Source: Diphasiastrum complanatum
Taxonomy: Eukaryota; Streptophyta; Lycopodiopsida; Lycopodiales; Lycopodiaceae
Assembly: GCA_029204225.1 (NCBI GenBank)
Contig: CM055092.1
Coordinates: 101,150,433 to 101,214,432, forward strand
DNA length: 64,000 bases
Direction: 5' to 3'
A model generated the notes under the pieces. That model saw nothing but the letters and a program-made list of their open reading frames with translations, had not been told where the DNA came from and did no database searches. Numbering within the stretch: the stretch's first letter is position 1; each line of letters starts with the position of its first letter. The position numbers and the translations under genes were made by a program. Shown piece by piece: positions 22,601 to 28,798 of the stretch.

Positions 22601-24262
22601 TTGCTGAGTTTTCTTCACTTTCTTTTTCTTTTGTGCTTTCCATTACGATGAAAAGCCCATGGGCTGGGCACAATGCCCTTTGGGCCTTACGACATTCATT
22701 CAGCGAAAAACCCATGGGCTCGTCGCGGTAAAGAAAAATTGCAATTATGCTAAATATTGAGCAAAAATGAATTAAACGTATTATGGAAGGAGCCGAATAG
22801 AGGCCATTCTACCCGGTAAGGATTTCCAGAATTTTTTTAGGCGAGGCCCGGAGGGGCCGTGCCTAAAATTTTTTGAAAATCCGAACCGGGCAAAATGGCC
22901 TCTGCCCGGCCCCTTCCATTGAGTAATGGATTTTTGGACCCTTTTTAAACCAATCCTTAGCTGCCATGTTTTTTTTTTTAAAAACAGGTGATTATTCTGC
23001 TTTTTAATCTGTTCAGAAATGGGTAGAATAGTCACCAAAAATCCATTACGTATAGGATAAGGCCCCCGTCCGGAGGCCTTCCGCGCCTGGGAGGCGCCTC
23101 GGGCGGCAGAATAGTCACCAAAAATCCATTACGTATAGGGTAAGGCCCCCGGACGCCTTCAGCGCCTAGAGGCGTCCGAGGGCGGCAGCCCGAGGCGCCT
23201 CCCAGGCGCGGAAGGCAAGGGCCTTCCCCTGCCGTGACAATCGATGATTTCTTTTTTTTTTCCTAAAAATAACCCGCGATTTACTAAAAGTAATAAGTTT
23301 ATGATTTCAGGCTTTTAAAAAATACTTTTTAATAATAATAAGAGTACCTTACAAAGTGTAATGCACTTTTGATTGTGTCTAAAAATAATAATAATGATAT
23401 TGTGGCTTTTAAGGTGTGATATTGTGACTTTTAAGGTTTCAGATTAAAAAAAATCACTAAGTTGTTACTAAATCAAGGATATCATTAGTAACACGATAGA
23501 TCGAGCAACAGCCTTCTCGAGACTTCAGCTACTTATATACATAAAAACCTTCCTAGTACTTCTCAGTACTTTTTTCACAAATTTGATATCCAGAAAATCC
23601 TGATTGTTGGTTTTTGAGCTAAGGGCATGATGTAGACCATGTGAACAATGTAAAAGACACTTCTGTGCAGTTTCTAAAGATAAATTCAGGGACTGCAATA
23701 TTTTTACGCCATCGAAAGTCCTGACACCTGGGACTATGCCGCATTTGTGAACCTCAACCCGAGGGCTGGTACTCACCATCTGCTGCTGCAGGAGGTGGAA
23801 AAGAAGCAGGATAAGGAAGAAGCCAAGGCAAAATCCCAACCAATGTCCTTCTATGGACCAATTCACTTCTTACACCCCTGCTGCATTTACCCGAGCTTCT
23901 GTGAATTGATGGCATTTCCACTACAAAATCCAACAATAAGAATCAATCAGCCTTAGGCAATCTTTAACAGGCGTGAGGTGAAATTTTACATTCACATACA
24001 CAATACTTAGAAGTGGAAGTAATAGTAGTAACAGCCTTGCTTGCTAACCCGCTTGTAATTGAATGCTTTTTTGCAGCAGTTGAAGCGCAGTGAGGCTTCC
24101 AAAGCTAGAATCCGTAAAGGAAGTAGTCTTCAATTGGGCTTGAATTTTTGCAGCTGCTGCTGAAATGTGCACGTTTGATGAGTTCGGAAAGCATGGTTGG
24201 GTGCTGCTACGCAGAGGGACCCGATAAGCAAAGAGGCGCATCCCCAGAGGGAGGACAGGCAT
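4550..24262 (-). CDS. PsbP-domain thylakoid lumen protein gene, exons 1-5 (3' end outside window)
   Basis: Join on the minus strand: 24262-24049, 23920-23777, 22428-22363, 22201-22121, 4636-4550 (592 nt, 197 codons plus one base). Every border is GT-AG, and each exon from 2 to 5 begins with the two bases that complete the codon left open before it, so all introns are phase 1. The product starts with a Ser/Thr-rich transit peptide, then a twin-Arg hydrophobic lumen signal ending in PPPAAAD, then the PsbP fold start ([19 protein letters not shown]) and the conserved [13 protein letters not shown] block. PsbP-domain proteins are lumenal and help assemble or stabilise photosystems; the exact role differs by member. 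This copy most resembles PPD3-type proteins, from memory. No stop or frameshift is seen. About 90 C-terminal residues are missing and should lie left of the window. Confidence 0.85.
4903..4959 (-). repeat. Truncated 3' LTR of element A'
   Basis: Read on the minus strand, it starts AGTTATGGACTCAGCTC and matches the first 57 or so bases of the A-family LTR start at 7,070. The match then stops. The rest of the LTR is missing, so the left border of A' is a deletion, and no target duplication can be found. Confidence 0.65.
4960..6696 (-). mobile_element. Internal region of element A' (non-autonomous, T-rich, chromodomain end)
   Basis: This 1.74-kb region lies between the A' primer site and its 3' LTR. 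The last part (about 5,230-5,006) encodes a chromodomain-like end ([20 protein letters not shown]), homologous to the A-family pol end at 13,634-13,726. The rest shows no gag, protease, RT or integrase motif. On the minus strand it is rich in T and poor in A, which keeps several frames open at once (for example 6,336-5,725 and 5,857-5,006). The translations are hydrophobic with repeated PWHSWL-like segments, and I recognise none of them. It is best read as a large internal deletion derivative; a coding role is unproven. Confidence 0.6.
6697..6708 (-). other. Primer binding site of A'
   Basis: Read on the minus strand it is TGGTATCAGAGC, complementary to the 3' end of plant initiator tRNA-Met, directly after the LTR end at 6,709. 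Confidence 0.85.
6709..7069 (-). repeat. A' 5' LTR, main part
   Basis: This is minus-strand LTR, homologous to the A LTR over its R/U5 half (TTTGGACATATTACT, CTTCTTGGAGGG, AGCTGATGATATT) but with a different central U3. Its missing first 59 bases (AGTTATGGACTTGGCTC...) are found at 20,463-20,521 on the far side of element A, so A sits inside this LTR. Confidence 0.7.
7070..7511 (+). repeat. A 5' LTR (442 bp)
   Basis: It starts AGTTATGGACTCGG and ends TTCGTAACT directly before the primer site. The ends form a short inverted repeat, AGTTA/TAACT, instead of the usual TG/CA. The start is supported by four copies with different left flanks (7,070, 13,772, and minus copies at 4,959 and 20,521). 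A TATAAGTAGGG element near 7,320 is a plausible promoter TATA box. Confidence 0.75.
7512..7523 (+). other. Primer binding site of A
   Basis: TGGTATCGGAGC is one base away from the standard initiator-Met primer site and directly abuts the LTR end. Confidence 0.85.
7524..8211 (+). other. A leader, pyrimidine-rich with degenerate repeats
   Basis: This is the untranslated leader between primer site and gag. It has a run of T at 7,740-7,756. From about 7,770 to 8,110 it is C/T-rich and contains several degenerate copies of a unit around TTTGCAGGC-GTCCAGC-GCC (near 7,810, 7,880, 7,970 and 8,055). Open frames here reflect the low purine content and are not taken as genes. Confidence 0.55.
8212..8880 (+). 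pseudogene. A gag, N-terminal two-thirds
   Basis: The start is [20 protein letters not shown] coiled N-terminal part is followed by a Pro/Phe/Gly-rich linker and then the retrotransposon gag core ([42 protein letters not shown]). The frame is open to about 8,877 (DQFMELI), where the sequence switches to B-family gag in another frame. The reading frame then stops at 8,964. No zinc knuckle remains. The gag core is typical of chromovirus Ty3 elements. Confidence 0.75.
8881..9868 (+). pseudogene. B1 gag, first copy (5'-truncated)
   Basis: It matches B2 gag from about residue 30 ([16 protein letters not shown]) to the zinc knuckle ([16 protein letters not shown] near 9,808-9,860). One base change from B2 turns AAG to ACG in the knuckle. 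A small indel near 9,501 breaks the frame after MDDI, and TAA and TAG codons near 9,604 and 9,671 also interrupt it. The junction with A gag at about 8,878-8,885 is out of frame. Confidence 0.75.
9869..10940 (+). pseudogene. B1 gag, second copy in tandem
   Basis: Directly after the first zinc knuckle, gag begins again from about residue 7 ([20 protein letters not shown]) and runs to a second knuckle ([16 protein letters not shown] near 10,885). The two copies are almost identical, so this is a tandem duplication of about 1 kb. The bases at the join (TTTCTTAGAGGACCAGG) resemble the end of B pol, not gag. A deletion near 10,689 and a frameshift near 10,780 disrupt this copy. Confidence 0.75.
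10941..13243 (+). pseudogene. B1 protease, reverse transcriptase and RNase H
   Basis: It contains the retropepsin loop [14 protein letters not shown] (11,158-11,200), then the RT motifs [26 protein letters not shown] and FLDDILVYS (12,200), then RNase H with [14 protein letters not shown] and [10 protein letters not shown]. Compared with B2 it has a TGA at 11,771, a 24-base deletion near 12,505 (inside the RT to RNase H connection) and a TAG at 13,052. It stops at 13,243, before the integrase, where it joins inverted leader sequence. Confidence 0.85.
13244..13633 (-). repeat. Inverted B-family LTR with primer site and leader start
   Basis: On the minus strand, 13,633-13,276 is a full 358-bp B LTR (TGTTACGAGC...CTATTACA). 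It is followed at 13,274-13,244 by a primer site (TGGTATCAAAGCC) and the first leader bases. It lies opposite to the B1 gag-pol it abuts. It differs from the B2 LTRs at several scattered positions. Its outer end at 13,633 is exactly the LTR terminus, as expected for an integrase-made junction. Confidence 0.85.
13634..13771 (+). pseudogene. End of A pol and polypurine region
   Basis: In frame it reads [16 protein letters not shown] then [11 protein letters not shown] and a stop, homologous to the chromodomain tail of A' at 5,100-5,006. A short non-coding piece leads to GGGGAG just before the LTR, a possible polypurine tract. All upstream A pol is missing. Confidence 0.65.
13772..13852 (+). repeat. 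A 3' LTR, first part
   Basis: It begins AGTTATGGACTTGGC and runs to CAGGCCCTGG, where B2 is inserted. The last five bases, CCTGG (13,848-13,852), are the left copy of the B2 target duplication. Confidence 0.8.
13853..14210 (+). repeat. B2 5' LTR
   Basis: It starts TGTTACGAGCTCGTAACC and ends GGATCTATTACA. The start contains the palindrome GTTACGAGCTCGTAAC. It is 358 bp long, the same as the 3' copy. Confidence 0.95.
14212..14224 (+). other. B2 primer binding site
   Basis: TGGTATCAGAGCC begins one base after the LTR end and matches the complement of the plant initiator tRNA-Met 3' end. Confidence 0.95.
14225..14982 (+). other. B2 untranslated leader
   Basis: About 760 bases lie between the primer site and the gag ATG. 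The leader is A/G-rich with many CAGA and TCAGA motifs. No conserved protein is encoded. Confidence 0.7.
14983..19770 (+). pseudogene. B2 gag-pol (1,595 codons, two in-frame TAG)
   Basis: The start ATG at 14,983 gives [14 protein letters not shown]. The frame holds to TAA at 19,768 with TAG at 17,686 (codon 902) and 18,412 (codon 1144). Domains by residue: gag 1-330, CCHC knuckle about 345 ([14 protein letters not shown]), retropepsin about 435 (VDDGATHNF), RT about 670-830 with FLDDILVYS near 782, RNase H from about 925 ([11 protein letters not shown]), integrase zinc finger from about 1,175 (H-x-H-x-C-x-x-C pattern), integrase core D, D and E near 1,244 (MDFIVGLP), 1,306 (VSDRDSKF) and 1,348 (TERVNQVLE), and a C-terminal chromodomain ([18 protein letters not shown]). 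The first TAG lies where B1 has CAG. The gag-pol frame is fused, without a frameshift site. Unless TAG is read through, only gag, protease and RT would be made. Confidence 0.95.
19769..19781 (+). other. B2 polypurine tract
   Basis: AAGGGGGAGGGAG overlaps the end of the pol stop codon and directly abuts the 3' LTR. It primes plus-strand synthesis in LTR elements. Confidence 0.9.
19782..20139 (+). repeat. B2 3' LTR
   Basis: This 358-bp copy differs from the 5' LTR at two positions by my alignment. It is followed by CCTGG, the right target duplication, and then by the continuation of the A LTR (GCCCTCTATTTTATT). Confidence 0.95.
20145..20462 (+). repeat. A 3' LTR, second part
   Basis: It continues the LTR broken at 13,852, with GGTTGGCCTTGGGCCC, CTTGGAGGGCGCAC, a TATAAGTAGGG box and the end TTCGTAACT, matching the 5' LTR with many substitutions and small gaps. 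Confidence 0.8.
20463..20521 (-). repeat. A' 5' LTR, first 59 bases
   Basis: On the minus strand it reads AGTTATGGACTTGGCTC to TTATGCATA, the missing start of the A' LTR that continues at 7,069. It abuts the end of A head to tail in opposite orientation. Confidence 0.7.
20530..21250 (+). pseudogene. LINE (non-LTR) reverse transcriptase remnant
   Basis: Plus-strand frames show non-LTR RT blocks in order: [18 protein letters not shown] (20,565-20,625), [31 protein letters not shown] (20,755-20,815), the catalytic YVDDVVLMS (20,879-20,905), and [16 protein letters not shown]. Stops interrupt it at 20,655, 20,841 and 20,906. Endonuclease and tail are not seen. The clade is not assigned. It lies in intron 4, antisense to the gene. 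Confidence 0.85.
21251..22120. other. Intron 4 sequence without recognised features
   Basis: I searched both strands for further exons of the PsbP-domain gene and for element motifs and saw none. This is probably original intron sequence next to exon 4, possibly with the LINE tail at its left. Confidence 0.5.
22121..22201 (-). CDS. PsbP-domain gene exon 4
   Basis: This 81-nt exon follows acceptor TTTGTTTGCAG with a good pyrimidine tract. It encodes [19 protein letters not shown] then PAGDTNTN. The conserved Trp of the PsbP domain is the first full codon. Donor AATG/GTACCAAG opens intron 4, the 17.5-kb intron that carries the retrotransposon nest. Read-through of the donor meets a stop 18 bases later. 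Confidence 0.85.
22363..22428 (-). CDS. PsbP-domain gene exon 3
   Basis: This 66-nt exon encodes [22 protein letters not shown]. It follows acceptor GTCAGTGCAG and precedes donor GTTGAACT, which is a non-consensus but valid GT. The segment is the first beta strand region of a PsbP domain; the family shows a similar pattern of Y-x-D-x-x-x-x-(F/Y)-x-(I/L)-x-(I/V)-P before a conserved Trp. The next intron splits the codon before that Trp. Confidence 0.85.
22783..22919. repeat. Foldback element 1
   Basis: The arms, 22,783-22,847 and 22,858-22,919, are inverted copies of each other (ATGGAAGG-GCC, AGAGGCCATT, CCCGGT-GGATTT, TTTTTAGGC), around a short GC loop. It could form a hairpin of about 60 bp. 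No clear target duplication is seen. It is MITE-like. Confidence 0.75.
22923..23049. repeat. MITE-like element with 15-bp perfect terminal inverted repeats
   Basis: GTAATGGATTTTTGG (22,923-22,937) and CCAAAAATCCATTAC (23,035-23,049) are exact reverse complements, enclosing 97 bp. The right end occurs again at 23,118-23,132 as part of a direct repeat. Confidence 0.65.
23024..23215. repeat. Direct repeat pair with a 27-bp perfect GC-rich inverted repeat
   Basis: The segments 23,024-23,067 and 23,108-23,151 are near-identical direct repeats (AGAATAGTCACCAAAAATCC to AAGGCCCCCG). After the first lies CCTTCCGCGCCTGGGAGGCG (23,077-23,103, 27 bases in all). Its exact reverse complement is at 23,189-23,215. 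A smaller hairpin, GGACGCC/GGCGTCC, lies between them. Confidence 0.8.
23777..23920 (-). CDS. PsbP-domain gene exon 2 (twin-arginine lumen signal)
   Basis: This exon has 144 nt, with acceptor GGATTTTGTAG and a strong donor GATG/GTGAGT. It encodes [20 protein letters not shown] followed by a Pro/Ala stretch ending AAAD. The RR pair before a hydrophobic run and an Ala-rich cleavage site is the hallmark of Tat-pathway import into the thylakoid lumen, which is usual for PPD proteins. Cleavage is inferred to fall near PAAA. Confidence 0.85.
24049..24262 (-). CDS. PsbP-domain gene exon 1 (chloroplast transit peptide)
   Basis: This exon has 214 nt and starts at the ATG at 24262 ([15 protein letters not shown]). 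It encodes 71 residues, rich in Ser, Thr, Ala and Gln and almost free of acidic residues, as in stromal transit peptides. A second in-frame Met at residue 8 could also serve as start. The frame stays open upstream through a dinucleotide repeat (His-Thr runs), which looks like 5'UTR or promoter rather than protein. The exon ends GCG-G before the donor GTTAGC. The stop TAG just inside the intron confirms that splicing is needed. Confidence 0.75.
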
Positions 24263-24335
24263 GGACAGAGTAAGCAAGCTGTGGGACTGAAACGAGTAGA
24301 TGCAAAGGCGAGGAGGAGGAGTGAGAGTGGGAGCA

Positions 24336-24373
24336 GCGCATATTGGACAGTGCAACGCTACGCGTTCCATCCT

Positions 24374-24411
<38 letters not shown>

Positions 24412-24593
24412 TCTCTCTCTCTGGAAGTGGCCAGGCAAGGATGAAATCGGGTGGATACGGGGAGACGGCAGAGGCACTCGTCGCGCATATTGGACAGTGC
24501 AATGCTACGCGTTTCATCCTTTTCTTTCACACTCTCTCTCTCTCTCTCTCACTCACTCACTGGCCAGGCAAGGATGAAATTGGGTGGATACGG
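24336..24593. repeat. Tandem duplication with GT and CT microsatellites
   Basis: Two units, 24,336-24,460 and 24,483-24,593, share GCGCATATTGGACAGTGCAA at the start and GGCCAGGCAAGGATGAAAT at the end. Unit 1 holds (GT)16 and (CT)6 at 24,379-24,421. Unit 2 holds a CT run and CACT repeats instead. The 24-base linker, GGGGAGACGGCAGAGGCACT and on, recurs at 24,856-24,882, suggesting a longer original repeat. Confidence 0.8.
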
Positions 24594-24597
24594 ACCA

Positions 24598-24725
24598 GGT
24601 AGCGGGCGTGAACACGCCTGCTACCGTGTGTAGCAGGTGGCCTTCACGCATCGAGCCGCCCTGCGGCGAGGTGCGTTGAAGGCTGCATGCTACAGGGTAG
24701 CAGGCCTGCCCATGCCTGCTAACGG
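24598..24725. repeat. Cluster of GTAGCAGG hairpins
   Basis: Hairpin 1: GGTAGCGGGCGTG (24,598) against CACGCCTGCTACC (24,613-24,625), one mismatch. Hairpin 2: 24,630-24,660 against 24,665-24,693, about 80% paired. A third short one pairs GTAGCAGGC (24,698) with GCCTGCTAA. All share the end GTAGCAGG. Confidence 0.7.
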
Positions 24726-24900
24726 GCATAATTTATTATTTGGGCCCTTCAACTACCGTTCAGTTGACAGGTTGTTACACTATTGCTATGAACGTTTGTG
24801 TTTAGAGCCAATGAAAATGTGTCAGTTGTCCACTATCAGCCCAAATGCAAATTATGGGGAGACGGCAGGAGGCACTCGTCGCAATTAGCAGCTGAACTGT

Positions 24901-26039
24901 ATATAGTGGAAGACTAGAAATTCATCCCCTCCAAAGTAAGTCATCCAAAAAATTGACCATAAAGTAATGTTGTACAAGTTTTTTATGGTTTTTATTAACC
25001 ATTAAAAAAATTCCTCATTCCAAAGGGCTGAGTGAAGCTAGTTAGTTTATAATAGGATGTTTGGCACGAGAACATTTCCATGCAAGAGTAAGAAGACCAA
25101 CCAATTTCAAAATGTAACAGGGGAATTTATTTTCACAAGAATGTTAGGGCATTACCTTTTTGTAGTGTTGTCCTCTTGAGCTCATCATAAATCAAGCCTA
25201 GTAAGGAAGCCTCCTTATATGCAAATTGATGCTTTATGAGGAAAAGCTTCAAGATGAGGGAGCTTCACTTTAAAAGGATTGCATGTTCAATGAGAGTTCT
25301 TGTCCAACGTCGCACACCCAATGCAGGCATGACTCCCGTGACTTATTTAAGCCTACTCTTATGTGATGTCAAGTGACTCCTACCCTCAACCTATCAAGGT
25401 GCGGCTTTTCTATCTGGTGCTTTCCCAAATGTGATGATAAGTGGCTCCCATAAGGGATTAGTTCACTTTAAGAGATGACTAGGATAGTCATCACAAATCG
25501 TGTATTGTGTTCAAGGAAAAGGAAATTTTTGTGGGACGTAGTTTCAAAAACACAACAAATGTGCTCACTATTTATCTGTTTTGTACATGCTACTTATTGA
25601 ATCAATCATACAGTTTTATTGTATTCAGTATTATGTCAGAACAAATGAATACTTCTCGGTTCTATTGTAAATTGATTACGTTCTCTTACAGTTACGTCCG
25701 AACTATCAATATTTCGAATATTTACTCTGTTATTGTTTGTCGATGAAATCAATCCAACCGATTCTGATAATTTCAAAGTTAGAATCAATCAAAATTGACG
25801 TGGCGATTCTCACAATAGATTTGTTCGATTTTGATGAAGCATCTTTCACCAGAGCCCGATAGTAACATCTATCGAATGCACTTTTCTCTATTAAGCATCC
25901 TTTCCTTCTTCCAACATGACATCAGAGCAACAATTTTCGGTATCAAATCTTTATCAGATTGCTTGTTGTTAGCGTTCCTGACTTTTATTATTCTACAATC
26001 CTGAATCTTTGACTGTGGATTCGATAATTGCTTTTGACT
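24901..26039. other. AT-rich stretch with no recognised feature
   Basis: Both strands were read; I see no conserved protein, LTR end or repeat that I can name. It separates the PsbP-domain gene from copia remnants. Confidence 0.4.
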
Positions 26040-26640
26040 CTATGTTGGCTTCTGATTCAATAGTTTAGAGCTTTTCTTCTTATGACACTTGGAGCCTTTG
26101 TTTACATTTAGAGCATGTGATGCCGAATTTGAAGAGCTGTCTACGCTTCGATTATCTTCTTGCAACAACATAGAGATTACTCTGGAGAGAGTTAAATTTG
26201 AGTGTGTCCTTATGATCATCACCCAGTTTTTGTATGTAGGTGGCAAGCTCGATAGCAATGTCATGATTGTATCTTAATTGTCAATAGTTGATGCGATAGC
26301 TGCCATCTGCCACAAGAGATTCTTAAGTTGGTTAATGTGATTCTGAAGAGAATCATCATTAGACATTTTGAGCGAGAAGAATTTTCTTCTAAGATGCAAC
26401 TTCAAAGTCACGTCCCTCACATTATATAGTGTATGTCTCATATTTCTTTGAAGTTTGAACTTCAGATACATGACCAGTTTGTGTATCTAATATATTGAAA
26501 ATGATTAGCGTGAAAGCTTTACCATCCTTCAATTTCCATTTTGAGTCGGATGTGTCATCTTCAAATTTTACTTCGATACTTGTGTATGCTAATTGAAAAT
26601 CAATAACAAGCAAATGCAGTTGCAATTACACCTTAATCTC
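26040..26640 (-). pseudogene. Ty1/copia gag fragment
   Basis: Minus-strand frames contain the copia gag (UBN2-type) core: LHLRRKFFSLKMSNDDSLQN, HINQLKNLLWQMAAI, then DTIMTLLSSLPPTYKNWVMI and SMLLQEDNRS. A stop lies after ASTIDN and the N-terminal part is frameshifted. It ends near 26,040 before any zinc knuckle. The rest of the element is not found. Confidence 0.8.
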
Positions 26641-26796
26641 ATGTTCAAGACATGAATGAAATGAGTATTAAAAAGCATAAGTAGATAATGCTTGATTTCT
26701 GGATTTTAGAGCAATGTAGAATTTTCGATAGGATGAATAAGATCATTGCACTCAAAAAGGGCATGAATACTTATATAGACTGATTCATTGTTATTT

Positions 26797-27457
26797 TGTC
26801 GCGAACAGATTGGTTTCACGAATAGATTCTTTTCATTTAGTTTTCTTTTGTGGAAGCTTTCAAGATCCTAGGCATGCAACTACAGATCACAAAACATAAA
26901 TCATTCTAGCAACCAAGACAACGAAAATCAAAGAGATGGACAAGAGAGAGCGACTGTATTATCAATTTTTGGGTTTGGAGTGAGATGATCAGTGTCTCGC
27001 TCGTTGGCGGCCTGACACTCAGCTCTATCGCTATGTTCTGCTCGTTGGCAGACTTTCATGCACAGCTATTTTCGTCTCTCTATCTTCTTGTTTTCTTTTC
27101 TTTTTCTTGCTCTATCTTGTGTTGATCCAAAACTGTGTTTATATCTCCATTGTGTCGAGTTTACAAGATAGCTAAACAGAGAATTACAAGAGTAGTTGAT
27201 GCTAATCAGCTAGTTAATTATTCTCTGTTATTGCTAACTCTTTTAGTTGAGCGTGAAATACAAGACACCACGCCCGTTGAGTTGCCAGCTGGCAGCACAA
27301 AATATTTTCTTTCATTTTCTTTTCGTTTCGTTTCGTGTCGTGTCTTTTGATCCTTGAGGTATGTTTGACTTTCGCAAATTGTTCGCCCTTCAACCTTCCC
27401 TTCGTTTCGTTTCGCTTCGCTTCATGACAAAATTGCAGAAGTTCACAATTTTTGACA
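26797..27457 (-). repeat. LTR of copia family C (661 bp)
   Basis: On the minus strand it starts TGTCAAAAATTGTGAACTTC at 27,457 and ends CGCGACA at 26,797. It shares blocks with the LTRs at 30,887-31,620 (plus) and 45,214-45,609 (minus), such as CTCGTTGGCAGACTTTCATG. Near the start is a run of AAGCGAAACGAAACG motifs. No primer site follows, so it may be a solo or truncated LTR. Confidence 0.7.
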
Positions 27458-27975
27458 CGAGATAACTTGTCCAAAGCTCTAGCTATGGCAAAGAGTTATG
27501 CTCATGAGAATCGTACCTATTGGGAATTTGAGAATGGAGACTGGGTGTATTTACTAGTCCCTTCGAAGTCAAAGGTGCTACGCACAAGAAAGTGCACCAA
27601 GTTATCTCCTAGGTATTGTGGACCATGGTTGATCATTAAGAAGGTGAGCCAAGTAACTTATAAGCTACAATTATTTGCGGGATGCAAGGTGCATCCAGTA
27701 TTCCATGTTAACAAATTGAAAAAATGTTTGCACGATGACGATAGCCTGGTAGAAGGTCTAGTGTCTCCTGAGGAGAAAGACACCACAGATTATGGTCCAA
27801 ACAAAATCCTAGATCGAAGGGAGCGACGATTGCGGATTCATCTCCTTCAAGAGCATCTAGTAACTTTGAAAGGGCATCCGTTGTCAGATGCTACCTAGGA
27901 GACGCGACAGGCGTTGCAGAAGTCTTACCTAGAGTTTGTCATTGAGGACCGATGACTTGCTAGAGGAGGGAAGGA
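27458..27975 (+). pseudogene. Ty3 chromovirus integrase end and chromodomain fragment
   Basis: The frame from 27,452 encodes the C-terminal integrase region ([43 protein letters not shown]) and a chromodomain-like tail (DYGPNKILDRRERRLRI, EHLVTLKGHPLSDAT). A TAG near 27,896 and a second stop at about 27,953 end it. A purine-rich GAGGAGGGAAGGAT leads to a likely LTR start. It is truncated on the left at the copia LTR. Confidence 0.85.
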
Positions 27976-28500
27976 TTGTTAGAGCCCAGTTATGGCTCTA
28001 TCATGACCTTGTAGGGTCGAAGCTCTCGCGTAGTATAGCCCTCCCACCTGTCAACAAGGGTTAGATCACTAGATAGGTACCTAGCTATGCATAGATGCTA
28101 TTTTTAGTTAGTTTCCTACTTTCCCTTAACTCTACTCACCACTAACACTACTCTCCCTTAACTCTACTCCTCTACACTAACATTCATCATGATTGTAGGT
28201 GAAAGGAAGGGGATGATTAGAAAAGATGGAGGGAAAAGAATATTGAAGAGAGAGATAGAGGGAGGGTGGAGGTTAGCTCAAATGCACATTGTACATGCTA
28301 AAGGAGAAACATAAACTATTGAAACCAAAAAGCATAAACTTGGAAGCAATAGAAAACAACAAGAGCAATAGCAAGCATTGAATTGCAAATGAGGATGCTT
28401 CTCTTCCAAAATTGGTTGAGTTTCCTCCTTCTCATTAAACATGAAAATAGTGTACAAATGGTGCCTTTTAATAAAATGGGGAAGGCCCTTGCCCCTCAAT
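27976..28500 (+). repeat. Probable LTR start of the preceding Ty3 fragment (end unclear)
   Basis: It begins TGTTAGAGCCCAGTTATGGC right after a purine tract and the end of a pol frame, as 3' LTRs do. I cannot find its end or a second copy. The stated end is a guess; sequence to 28,798 has no recognised feature. Confidence 0.45.
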
Positions 28501-28798
28501 CTTATTGGCTAATATTCACAATGATCCTATCCATTCATCTTGGACCCAACTTGATCCAAGGGTCCACAAAAAGTACATTGGTAATCACAAGATTCATGTG
28601 AGTCCCAATTTGGACCCAACTCTAAAAAATAATCTCTAAGTTTAAAAATGACTTTGGGCCTCTAGTTTTATTTTAATTCCAAGGCCCAAGTCAAGTTTAT
28701 TTTATTTACAATTTACTTGCGTGCTCATTGGGCCATGGGCTTACGTGCAAAGAATGTCATGCCCTCGCAACACATTTTATTGAATGATTCTATTTATT

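Larger units (their letters stand above)
22429..23776 (-). other. Intron 2 of the PsbP-domain gene, with foldback cluster
   Basis: This 1,348-bp intron runs between a GTGAGT donor (23,776) and a GTGCAG acceptor (22,429). Its middle (22,783-23,215) is a set of nested inverted repeats of MITE or foldback type, described separately. The remainder is AT-rich. Confidence 0.75.
24263..24900 (-). promoter_or_regulatory. Upstream region of the PsbP-domain gene
   Basis: Directly upstream of the ATG the gene strand is CT-rich (CTCCCACTCTCACTCCTCCTC), as in many plant 5' untranslated regions. Further up are a tandem duplication carrying dinucleotide repeats and a cluster of hairpins. I see no clear TATA box. 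That this is the promoter is inferred from position only. Confidence 0.45.

Noticed and set aside
24044-24517. 157-codon minus-strand frame including His-Thr repeats
   Set aside because: The upstream part crosses a GT/CT microsatellite and a duplicated promoter segment. Only the part from 24,262 fits a transit peptide, and the frame leaves the exon at a splice donor.
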